Below the pieces are notes generated by a model. It did not search any database. It saw only the letters and a list, made by a program, of their open reading frames with translations, and was not told the origin of the DNA. The position numbers and the translations under genes are program-made. From Alligator mississippiensis (taxonomy: Eukaryota > Chordata > Crocodylia > Alligatoridae), in contig NC_081837.1 in NCBI RefSeq assembly GCF_030867095.1, positions 17,254,501-17,318,500 on the forward strand: 64,000 nt of DNA. The letters run 5' to 3'. Shown here in pieces: positions 24,309-38,290 of this stretch (positions are counted from its first letter, which is position 1; each line of letters begins with the position of its first letter).

Positions 24309-27300
24309 AGAAGCAATGGAAAACATTACTGGCGGAGACTGCTCAGGGCAGAAGCTTCCCTTTCCCAAGCCTGCATAAGTGCTGGCTGCTCACTTGATGA
24401 GCTTATGTCCATTTCCACAGGAATCCAGGGCAGAGAGCAGAGTGAAGCCACTCCTGTCCTTCAACTCCTCCTGGTGCCAAGCCACCAGCCAAGCCACCCG
24501 CTCATTACTCACAGGGACAGGGAAGGGAGGAGGTGCTTCTGCTGCTGACTTGAGCTCACTTACATCACTTGTGTGATCTATAAAGGCTGCAAAACCTCTG
24601 TTCTTCCTTCCCACCAGGAGATGACGTCCTGCTTCTGCATAGGATCAGGCCTTCTGATGAGTATATTTGAAGCGTCTATAGCAAAGGCAAGCAGATGCTG
24701 TGAGCAGGGGGTTGCTGCTGAAGACAAATCACTCTGTGCTGCTCGTTTGGGACAGGAAGGAAGAATCCTGCACCTGATAGCTCCAGGAGGGAGGGCAGGT
24801 GTAATTACCCAGACAGCAAGCTGAGGAGGGCATGCACGACTAACAGATGGGCATAGGGGACAGGGAGGACTGTTACACCTCACCTGAAGCACGTCACTTC
24901 TGCCACATGGCACTACCCAGGGGTGATGGGCTGGTGCCAGCAAACACTGACTTTGTAGCAGTTACTTCTCTGATGGTTCCTGATCTAGGACAGTTGCAAA
25001 TGACATGTGTCAATAGCACCGAGAAGCCCAGTCGGGTTTCTAATGACAGACAACACTTACATGGTGCAGAAATGTCATGGAACAATAAGTAAAACAAAAT
25101 TATGCCAAATAGAGCCCAGGCCTGGCTACTCTACTCTTTTCAACCCTCAGGCAGGAAGACTTGGTGCCCAGGGACGAGAGCAGATGAGATTGGACTGGGA
25201 TGCACATGGTGGGTGGGTAACAGCAGGTTTAAAACCCAACAGAAGGGTGATGGGCCTAGATGCTCTAAGTCCAAAGGATCAAATTCCCTGGAAAAGAGAC
25301 AGGTATGCTTCTCAGATAAGCACCACCTTAAATTTTCACCTTAGCCTGAAGAGAAGGCTTTGATTAGTTGGAATGATTCATTTTCGAAGTGGTGTGAACA
25401 CGAGAGCATGGCGTGCATGCTTCAACTCTGCCTCACAAAACAGCAGCTGCCTTGCCTTCTACCCACGGCACATACCCATACATTTAGAGGGGCCACACCA
25501 CCTAAGCCATAATCATATGAATGTAGGGCTCCTAGAGAGGGGTCTCTAGCAATGACTTCCCCACCCTGGGTAACTGCAGAGAAAAAGAAAAACACCAGGC
25601 AGAAAAGAGACAAGGAACAGGTAACATCACAGCAATCTTACCCAGCATTAGGTATCTCCAGGCTTTGGGGTTGTTTTTTTTTGTAAAAATATATTTCTCT
25701 CTCTCTCTCTATATATATATATATCTAACCGATCCCATTACAGACAATTTGTGTATTAACAAACCCACACCCGTGCACCCATACAAAGGAGGATATTGTA
25801 ACATACTGAGGGGCTCTCCTGGTTTTTGGTGAGGTGCCCGTACAGCGCAACCTTGCTGGTTAGCTGGCTGACGCCAGTCACCACTTCACAAAGCTGCTGT
25901 ACCCTCTTCCATACCTCCTTGGCGCAGGTGCAGAGCCACAGGAGGTTTTCTATCGTCTCAGTGGCCCTCCAGGCATTTCCTCAGCCAACATTAGTGGAAA
26001 CCAGAAACTCCTCCTTCTTTCCCATTTCTAGGCATCACATTAACCCAGCCCAACAGTCCACACAGGGAGATTTTGGGCTGTTGCTGCAGGCTATTTCTCT
26101 AAAGTGTCTGGGATTGAGTCCTGAGCATGCTGCTTTGCTTTGTGTCTGTTTCAAAGGCTTTGTAGCTCATTTAACTCTCCTGGCCTCCCACTGCTTATTT
26201 CTTTTTTAGTACTGCCAGGTTCTTCTTTAGAAGAGATGAAAATTTTTTGCATTTGCCATCCGTGGCTAAAAAGCATAATGACATCAAAGAGAGGAGGCAA
26301 ATCCATTTGCACAGTGCTCTGGAGTTAAATAAATCTACAGGTACCAGGAATTTCAGAGCCCTCAGCTCTGCATTGTCAGGAAGACCTCAGAGGAATGAAT
26401 GCACTGTGATAACTAGGCACAAGAGGCCAAAAATGAAAGGGCCCTGCTAGGCCCCACATTTAGCTTCGGATTAAAAAATTAAAATAAATTTTGGTGAAAG
26501 TCACTTCCCAACATTAACAGGCTGGATCCCCAAGTGGAGTAAAGCTAACACTGCTCTACTGAAGATGGGGTGATAAGGCAGTTTTAGAGGATGCTGCTTC
26601 TGAACATGGAGACCTGCCTTCTAGTCTCGAGGACTTGAGGGAGAAGAGCGCCTTTAAGAACACAAGTGGCCGTGGTTACCTTGCAAAGGCATGTGCAATT
26701 GTTGTCCTGAAAGCACACATGTAGAGGCTATGTCCATCACTAGATTAATCTGCAACCTGACCAAGGATTTGCATGGTTTTCTTCACAATATTACCCATGC
26801 TAGGATTGGAAATCAACTGACTTTTGTAGGGTGAGAGCCAAAGCCAGGGAAAAAAAAAGGTTGATGCAAGCCTCAGGCCGGCAGAAGCGTTAAGCTCTAC
26901 CCAGGCCTTGCCGGGAAGCTCTTGCCTAGATTCCATGTAGAATTGATCGTGCATGGGCGTTTTGCCTATTACCCTCCAACAAGAATAGCTGTGGGTTGTA
27001 TTAAATCCTGTTCTCAGCATGGTTTAAGGACATTTGCCTTTATGTAGCGCGCACAAACCACACACGCTTAAGCATCCCTTCGGTACCAGAACAAAAGTAG
27101 CCTCCAGCCAGAATACAAGTACTTGTCACCACCCAAGAGAGGCACATGTGTTGAAGGGACTTCCCTAGTATTTTTTCTGAGAGAAATGTGCATGAGAGAA
27201 GTAGGAGAAACACCACAAAAACAAAGAGCTAGCTAGAGGGATGTACCAATATAAACCATGGCCTGAACAAGTACTGAAAGCATGGCCCTAAGAAAGGAGA

Positions 27301-28470
27301 GCTTAGAGAGGACATTTTGGGCAGAGGACTGGCTGAAAGAAGCTTGGAATTGGGGCAGAAATACAGTCTTGGCTGTGTTTAGACAAAAAGTATGTTAGCT
27401 GTTATGAGCTAACACAGTTGAAGAGAAATATCCAAGTCCATTATCAGTTTCTCCTCTGAACTGGAACAACTTGCAAGAATCTCAATTTTTGGCCAACCAC
27501 TTGGGTCAAAGGGACAACAATACCATTGCCTTGTAACACCCTGCTCCTAGTCCTATTTCTGTCAGTAGATCCTCTGGACTCAAAGCATTAGAGGTTAAAC
27601 CTTTTGCCCCACATCAATGAGGACAGAGTTTTGCCTTGCAAAGGCGTCGTGTGCAGAGGCTGGAGGCAGTCAGTGCTGCCAGGCATAACCATTCTGCATG
27701 CTATTCCATTGCACAGGTTGATCTAAAAGGAGCAGAAAATGTCTTTTTTCTTTGTTCCTCCTCAGGAAGCTGCAATGAGCAAAGGGCACTGCAGAAATGG
27801 CTGCTCCTGGCAGCTGGCAAAGGCGACCATACTGACAGGAAGCAATCCCCCCCTCCTTCCCAGAACCAGGCCATAGCACTTGCTGGAGACACAGCAAGAG
27901 ACACCTTTTGGGCAGGTGTCCCTTTCTGAAGGGCTGGCTCTGGAAGTGAAGTTTGAAAATAATGCCCATGCCCAATGTTCACCACTCCTGCTGTGTTTAA
28001 TCTGACAGTATTAGAACAGGCCCAGAAGAAGGGGAGTTTAAGGACACAGAGGAAATTGGAATCATAGGACTGCAGTTATTTTTTGTTTGCAGGTATAACA
28101 GCAGCTCTGGTCAAGTCTCTTCCAGGACTGGCCAGGGACTAGAGCTCAGGCAAAGACTTATCAGAAACCAGAAGACAAGACCCCACTTGGCTTGCAGCCA
28201 GCATATGGCTTATGGCTTGGCCATGCAAAATGGCCTATGAAGCAAAGACAAAGCTACTCACCATGATGTATTACACATCTTCTCTTTAAAGATATCTCAG
28301 TGTATGGCTGGACAGAAGACATCATTCAGGGGGCTGGGAAAAGTCTATCCCATTCGGAGCTGGTCAAACTGTCCATTGAATAAAAACAGATACAGCATGG
28401 AAGTTCTACAAACACCCATCAAATTTGCTTCTTCATGAGTACATATAAAGGAAGACTTGACCAACCAGTT
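24309..28470. other. Intergenic stretch without recognised genes
   Basis: Only a short (CT)(TA) microsatellite is evident, at 25696-25725. The open frames are short and overlap on both strands. Confidence 0.4.
25696..25725. repeat. (CT)n(TA)n microsatellite
   Basis: Eight CT units run directly into seven AT units. Confidence 0.95.
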
Positions 28471-28764
28471 CTACTTATCCCCAAACACCTTCCGTTGCTT
28501 AACAGAAGGTAGCATTGCTAGCAGTTGCACAACATGTGTCATAGCTTCTTGTGGCTGCATATCAGGATTCATAGTTCTCAACTGAAGTGCAGAAACTGCA
28601 TCAAGGACAGAGCCCAACAGCTTTAGGAGCCTAGGATGTCCAAAACCCGTAATGAGTTTTTGAATGGCCAACTCATGCAATTTGAAAACCCAGGCTTGAC
28701 AACAGTATTACAACATTGCTCCCACAATAAAGAGCTAACAAAGCAGTGTGTGGAAGAGTCTTAA
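28471..28764 (-). pseudogene. Protein-like segment of unknown identity
   Basis: Open for 97 codons before its stop at 28471. The part from MHELAIQKLITGFGHPRLLK to LLAMLPSVKQRKVFGDK has a helical, leucine-rich, ARM/HEAT-like composition unlike the surrounding chance frames. Upstream, another frame (TLPHTALLALYC, then GSNVVILLSSLGFQIA) also looks coding-like and stops just past this ATG, which suggests a frame-broken retrocopy. I see no good splice acceptor (no pyrimidine tract) and do not recognise the parent gene. Confidence 0.3.
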
Positions 28765-29084
28765 GTAGTGGCGATGCTTTAATCCATGTGTGGAGTTAAT
28801 GCCCTTAAGAAACACAGAACATCTGGATTTAAACTGTGAAGAGTCAGGGGATTCCTTTGTTTTATGTGGTCATACTGGAAAAAGCAATGGGTAACTGAAA
28901 AGAAGCCTTCTTGTGCCCAATGCTACATTAACCACACAACAGGCAGCAAGAATGCCTTCCCCCACCAAGCATATGGTACAGTGCAACAGTGCACTGAACT
29001 ACAGGGCAACACATGATTATGAAGTCAGTAATGCTACCAGCTAGCTCTTACATAGCATCTATCACCAATAACAGTCGCACTGCA

Positions 29085-29225
29085 TCATGAATGAGACAAG
29101 TAGCAGCATCCTCATTTTACAGAAGAGTAAACCGAGACACAGGGAGGTGAGGTGACTAGCCAAGGTCACCCAGCCAGTCAGTGGCACTGCCAGGAATAGA
29201 ACTTGGACCTCCCAGGTCCTGCGCA
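29085..29225 (+). repeat. MIR/CORE-SINE, well preserved
   Basis: CCTCATTTTACAGAAGAGTA, GAGACACAGGGAGGTGAGGT, GCCAAGGTCACCCAGCCAGT and ATAGAACTTGGACCTCCCAG reproduce the MIR core and tail almost step by step, on the plus strand. Confidence 0.8.
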
Positions 29226-32200
29226 CCAACAGCTAAGGCACAAAGAGGTAACTCAGTACAAGCGAAGGACAGCTGTATTAAAAATAAGAGGTACACACAG
29301 ACAAAGGGCAGAATTCCCCGAGGCATTACAACACAGAAATATAACATGCTGCCTTCAGCTAGTCGCCCTCCACAAACCTGGGGAGACTTATTACAGCTCC
29401 TATGCAAAGATCTTAAGCTGCTTGGAGGAATTAACTCTCAGGACACCCACCCACACAGAAGCAACCAAGCAGCAGTAGCTGCAGAATAGGACAGCACACT
29501 GGAGGCAGGAGATGGGTCAAGGTACACACTAAAGGCCTTGTTGCATCTTATGTCCAGGCCAGCAAGAGAGGCGGGGGGCAGGAAATATGTTTAGCATGGC
29601 TGCACCTTAGTGTAACAGGAGCCGGCAAGCATGGGCCAGAGATAATTCTGCTGTGGAGTGACCTAACTTTGAACAGCATCAAAGCAGTTTCAGGTGTTAC
29701 TGTGTGAATGATCCAGGGGTTAGGGCCTTGTTAGTCTCCTGGAGCTCTTAAATCATGGGCTGCAAGGCCTCTACCACACCCCCTCGTGGTCTGTTAGGAC
29801 AATCCTTCCTTACCCCACTTCATTGGCCTTGCCAGGATTTCCATAGCCTGCAGCTGCCTCCAACAGGATCTAGCACCGAACAGACTTCACCATCCAGGCA
29901 AGTCAAACCAGAATTCAACCCATTTCAAGGTATCCAAGTGCCAAAACAAAATACCAAAAGCCCATAACTCCAAGGTCCAGGTGGTTCGTTCAGGGATCTG
30001 TATGCTTCTCTGCACCCTGCACTCTCCGCTGCAGCTTGGCTAAAAGCCCTGGGCTGGTTTGGCGCTCAGTGGATGATCAGAGCCCAGTCCATACACATTT
30101 TGAAACAATACTCGCATCACTCTCCCTGTGCAGCTCACCTCTCCTCAAGGGGGCTGTCAGGTAAGTCTCTCAGCACCTCCAGACAGAGAGCAGATTGCAA
30201 ACACCTCAAAACAGAAACCTAGAAGAAAAAGACCCTTCCCTTCATGGGCTTTCCCACAGAAAACTGAGACCTCAAGCTTTCTTCCTAAGGGCCCACTATA
30301 GCCTCATTCCCAGTTAAGCTGTAAATAAGCTCTGGACTACAACATTTTCCCATTGGATCCATCACAAATAATTCACTTTCTCCAGCAGCTCACAGAAATC
30401 ACTTCAGTCTTTTCCTGCAGTCTTATGGCTGACCCAAACCACCTGCTCTCAAGATGATTAAGATCAGTTGGAAAAGGACCTGATTCATCAAAGGAGAGGC
30501 TGAACACTGCCTGCGTTACTTGGCCTGCCAGCCTGGGACAGGCTACATCAGAGGTATTACAGGACCAGCTGGAAACTCAAATCCAGGTCCTATTGTGCTA
30601 GACACTATGTACATGTGTGCACGTGCACATACAGACACACGGCACTGTCCATCAGCAAAGAGACTTTTCTGGATGCTGTTTTGTGCAGTTTCTGGGGTGC
30701 TGAGAAAGACCAGAGAAGCTGTGAGGGAAAGCAGCAAGCAAAAAGCAGATCCAATAACAGAGGCACAATAGCCCAGAGGGGAAAAAAACTAAGCAGGGAG
30801 GAGAGAGCTTTTGGGTTAAGCACTGACAGGCAGAGACTTAGAGCAGAGAAGTGATCTCCTGGCTGATTCCTCCTGTGCTCAGGGAAGCAGGGTGAGCTAC
30901 ATCCTTTGTAACAAACAGACCTGTCTCAAAGGTCCCTGAATCCATCACTGAGTCCTCCTCCTACCAGAAACAGCCTGCAGTGACCCAAATTTTGCCTACC
31001 CGCCCACAGTCAGAAAGGGATAACAGTGGGTTGGCCAGAGACAACAGCCATTGGGCAATGCAGCCCAATGGTATCCTTCTTTCTAAGATAAAAAAAATTC
31101 ACCACCTAGGGGCGGCAAGCTTTCTAATGATGAGGGAAACCAGTTTCCTCCAGGCCATAAGGCTCAGATCCGTGCCCCTTCGGTGACTATATACCTTTCT
31201 GAATCCGGGCCTTACAGCATAGCCTAAGGGGGTTTCCCATTGTAGCTTTCAGAGCTTGTTCATTTAATGAGTGCCAGGCCAGGACTTCCTCTTGCAGTCC
31301 CCAAAACAGTGCAACCCATCAAGCCAGAGAGCTCATTCAAGTTTGAGCCCTGCAGGGATTATGCGACTCCTCCAGCACCAGCAGACAGTGCCGAAGTGCA
31401 GAGAGACTCTGAAAATGAGTCTGAATCTCATTTATCACAAAGGGATGGGGCTTGCTATCACTGTTAAGCAGTCCTTGCTCTGAACCGGCCAATCAAGAAT
31501 TCCACCAGCAAGACTACAGTACCACTAGTGTGGACACAATGCCTGTTGTCATAGAAACAAAGAAACCAATACGGAGTAAAGTACCAGCTTTGTGTGTTGA
31601 GCAAGTCTCTGTCTCTATCCAGGATGGATAAGGGCCATACTGTTGGTGGTGATTAAAGCAGTTCCCCTTCACCTCCAGTGGTTGAGAACTGATGCCTCAG
31701 AGAGAAACAAGCACGTGTCCTTGTCTGTTGTGGACTGAACTCCCATTACCAAGGAGATTTAGACTCTGTTAATGCCCTGGGAGCTGACTTAAACCCCAAA
31801 CCAGAGCTGATTCTTTTGGGAGAGTTCAATATGAAATGACTCCATGTTTCACAGATGGATACGGTTGAAGCAGGAGGCAGAGGCAGGTGCGAATGGGAGG
31901 AGGACCCAAAAAGGAGGGTTCCAGTCTCCCCAGAGGCCAAGAGACCAGGATGAGTTTACCTAGCCCTAGGGACTAATTAGCTTGTCCCTGCTATTAGCCA
32001 GTGTGCCCCCCACCCCTTCAATGGCAATGAGCCTTCTGCCGCATCAATAGGCACCTGGACTTCCACTCAGTGAATTCCCATTCACCTGCTGTGAACATCC
32101 AGGCAATCTCACCCCTGGCAGAGCACGTGTGAGCAGTCTGATAAAACAGGGATTGTCTTGATACAGTCTGTTTCCTGGCCAGCCAACTTCAATACCCGGG

Positions 32201-33099
32201 TCCTTCAGCAATTCCTTCCTTTGAGCAAGACTAAAAGCAAGGCTTGTGACCCACCAAACTACCTGGAGGAGTTCTTGTGACAACCAAGGAAAACAATATC
32301 TAAGGCTCGGTTTAGGCTTCCTGGTCTACAGGAAAGGCAACAGCAGTTCCTTTGCTCATAAACAGACTCCTGCCATCCATTTCTGCTGAGGAACTGGTCA
32401 TTTTTCTTCAGCTCACTGCAGTTAACAGCAACCTAGAATCTTGCTGGGATGGGTTCAAGGTGCGGTTGATGTGCCAGGGTCCCATAGAAAAGGTCCCAGA
32501 GGAGCAGAGCTGGCCTAAACTATATGTCTACTGCCCTTGGCAGTGTAATGTGCACTGGCTACTGGGTGAGGATGGGCAGAAAAAACCATTATGACAGGAG
32601 CATGAAATAGCAAGCTGGTATAGTTCACTCCATGCACTCAATACTGCTAACACCTGTGGAAGTAGCAAGTGTCACACAGAGGAGAATCTGAACCTATACC
32701 TGTAATCCCTCAACAGCCTTCTCAGCCTCTTTGCTGTGGGACAAAGCCCTGGGGGGTTGTCTTCTAGAATAAGGCAGAAGAGGAGTGAGGAACTGCAAAA
32801 TGTCCCTATGCATGTACACATGTGTGTACACACACATACATGTCCACCTCCATGAGTAACTGTCAGTCACAGCATCTGATCTTCCACTGCAGCGCTATTG
32901 CATGTTGAAAAATAAGACATCCACTGAAAAATTACAAGATTGCTTTAAATCTCTTTTTCTTTTGCCTCCTGCCTTTTGAGCCTTCAGGGTACACTCCATG
33001 TCATGTTCCATCCATGGCGCTTCTATAGCACCCATTAGTGCAACCTCTGAACACCTCACTGCCTTTACTGCACTTGTCCTGCCAACACCCTGGGGAGGC

Positions 33100-33215
33100 A
33101 GGGTTGTGTTATCATCCCCATGTCACAGCTAGGGAATAGAGTGCACAAAGTGAGCAACTTGCTCATGGTTGCACAGGAAGGCAGTACCAGCCTCATCACC
33201 ACCTTCCAGCTGTGT
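33100..33215 (+). repeat. MIR/CORE-SINE-like relic
   Basis: GTTATCATCCCCATGTCACA, GCAACTTGCTCATGGTTGCA and GGAAGGCAGTACCAGCC keep the MIR order. Confidence 0.5.
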
Positions 33216-33804
33216 GTGTACCTGGTCTCTAAGTCAGTGTAACAAAGGCAAGGCCGGGGGAAGGAAAAAGGGGCCTGTGAAATCATTGAGAAAGAAAGGA
33301 GTCAGGAGCAAGGGCAGAAGCATCAAGCCTGTTGCAAACAAATATGAAGATGATGCCCCTAGTCCAAAGATCCCTCAGTTTTAAGGCCAGATCCTGAGCA
33401 CTGTGGAGCTGCTGCCCCAAATCCCTATCCCCAGTTTGTGGCTCAGCAACTCTCAAGATTGGGCATAACTGAAGAATCTGAGTGGGGTCCCAGGGATGTC
33501 AAGGGCAGACTGACACAGCATGTGATCTGTTGCCACAGGTGACAGGATGTGGATGTGCTGAACCTTCAAGCACTCTGTGAAGAAGTCTTCATCTCCACTA
33601 AACGGATGAGGCTTGGGGTGTGGGAACCCTCAAAGATGAGACAGGCTTGATTCAGGTCTCTGTTTTGTTAACAAAGAGAGAGCTCAAGTGTTATTTTAGG
33701 GATAGGGACAGGGAGCAACAATCACACCCTCATGTTCCTGGCTTACCCCAGCCAGGCTTCTCTGGGACACTCAGACACTGTGGGTGCATCCAGACGAACA
33801 TGCA

Positions 33805-33854
33805 CATGCCTCTTGTGGAATCTCAAAGCAGTTTGAGACACCACAAGAGGCATG
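33805..33854. repeat. 50-nt near-perfect hairpin
   Basis: CATGCCTCTTGTGG then TCTCAAA pairs with TTTGAGA then CCACAAGAGGCATG; there is one 2-nt mismatch and a GCAG loop. It is probably the core of a MITE. A precursor of a small RNA cannot be ruled out from sequence alone. Confidence 0.7.
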
Positions 33855-34149
33855 CTGGGAATGGAGGAATGTTCCCCGCGATGTATATTTGCAGCACAGA
33901 CTCTAAATTTGACACCTGGAAATCCAGGTATAAAAAAAAACCTGCAGAAAAAAGTGAGGCAAGGCACGGTCCAGGACTATGTCCCAAGGCAACCTGGAGA
34001 CAGGTCCTCCAGAAAGACACTCTGGTATCTGGCCAGTGTCTCTATGGTGCTTCTGCTGCCCTAGCATGCTGCCCTAGTGTACAGGCAAACAGAAGCAGGG
34101 CAAGGCTGCGGCGTGAAAGGGACCTGGGCGCTGTCCCAGGTAAGTTAGC

Positions 34150-34790
34150 AGGGATGTGAGGGTGGGCGGTTTATGGGTGTGGGGGGTGTGGAAGGAGTGG
34201 CACAGGGATGTGGAAGGGATGGGGGGGTTTGTGGGGGACACTTGAGAGGGGGCTGCTACACATCTGCCCCCCCCGCAGCACTGGCAGCAGGAGCCAGCCG
34301 GGCCATTGCACTGCCTGATGCGGGCTCTGTGCTGAACAGACCTGGCCCAGCCTGCCCTGCCCCACTAGTGCATGGCTTTCCCATAGTCTGTACATGGAGA
34401 ATGGGCCCAGCCCAACCCAGCCCGTCCTGCTAGCACACTTTTGGATAGGACCAGGTTGGCTCCTGCCACCACCACCTCCAGGGGGTCAGGCAGTGATGCA
34501 CAGAAGTGGGGCTGTGCCTGCACGAGGGCCATGACAGCTGTGACGGTCCAGCTGGCTGCTGCTGCCAGCTCCGGGGGCTGTGCACCATGGGTGGGGGGAG
34601 GTGGAGGGCATGTGGTGGCTGCCCCTCAAACCCTCCCACACCCACCCACCCACCCACACCCCCTCCTGCAAACCCCACATCCCCCCACATCCATGTACAC
34701 ACCACATAACCAACACACATCCCCCCACACCCCTTCCCACCCCACTCCTGCAAGCCTTACATCCCCCCCGTCACATGCCAAGCTGCCAGA
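34150..34790. mobile_element. Foldback element with G-rich and C-rich arms
   Basis: A G-rich left flank (34150-34240, GTGTGGGGGGTGTGG) and a C-rich right flank (34620-34770, ACCCACCCACCCACC) are roughly complementary. Further in, CACTGGCAGCAGGAGCCAGC (34280-34299) matches the inverted copy near 34549-34568. The centre is about 34445. The outer parts are low complexity, which may exaggerate the match. Confidence 0.5.
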
Positions 34791-35019
34791 CAAAATGAGA
34801 TCAGCTGGCAGGAGCTGTGACTTCAGGGGCAGCTGTCCCCACATCTGGTTAGTGAAGGGGTCAGGGGGAGCTCTAATTTTTTCTATGATAAGAAAACCAA
34901 AAGCAAACATCAAAGCATATAGATATTGAGAATTTATTTTATTATGATGATAGAGACACTGGTAGGTTTCCAAATTGCTTTACAATGGTAAATAGATCAA
35001 TAAAACATTGCACAACTGA

Positions 35020-37859
<2,840 letters not shown>

Positions 37860-38075
37860 CTGAATAAATTTAGGCTGGAATCAGAAGGAGGTTTGTAACC
37901 ATCAGGGTCTGGAACAGCCTTTTGGTAGGAGCAGGGCAGGGAGGCAAGAACCTAAACGGGCTTTAAGGTGAAACTTGATGAGGTTGTGAAAGTAATTTCC
38001 TGATATGGTTGTCCAATCAGCATAGGCTGGACATGATGCCCCTGGAGGCCCCTTCCAGTCCTAGGCTGTAATCCT
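37860..38075 (+). mobile_element. CR1/L3-like LINE 3'-end relic
   Basis: The order AATAAATTTAGGCTGGAATC, GGTCTGGAACAGCCTTTTGG, then GATGCCCCTGGAGGCCCCTT and CCAGTCCTAGG is that of the C-terminal and 3' end of CR1-like LINEs ('..fr ldi..', 'wn.Lp', 'gaggtcccttccagccct'). Confidence 0.65.
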
Positions 38076-38199
38076 CTTGTTTGGACATGTTCCCAGATCT
38101 ACCCCTTGCCCACACAAGGAGTTATTCTGTTATAACTATACTCAGCAAATTTTGCTGGTGTAATTATACCAGTAACTTTCCCTGTGCACAAACTCTCAC

Positions 38200-38290
38200 T
38201 AGATGACCCTCAGCAAGTCTCTTCCCCTCTGTGTGCCTCAGTGTCCACCTGCGTAAAATGGAGATAATGAGACATGACCGAACTGCCTTG
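38200..38290 (-). repeat. MIR/CORE-SINE, well preserved
   Basis: Reverse-oriented: GATGACCCTCAGCAAGTCTC, CTCTGTGTGCCTCAGTGTCC, then TAAAATGGAGATAATGAGAC, a close copy of the MIR reverse complement. Confidence 0.8.

Larger units (their letters stand above)
28765..33780. other. Intergenic stretch; only SINE relics seen
   Basis: Besides the SINE relics at 29085 and 33100, no exon, RNA gene or element was recognised. Confidence 0.4.

Noticed and set aside
33620-34159. 179-codon plus-strand frame
   Set aside because: No domain, no splice context, and it runs through the hairpin repeat; chance frame.
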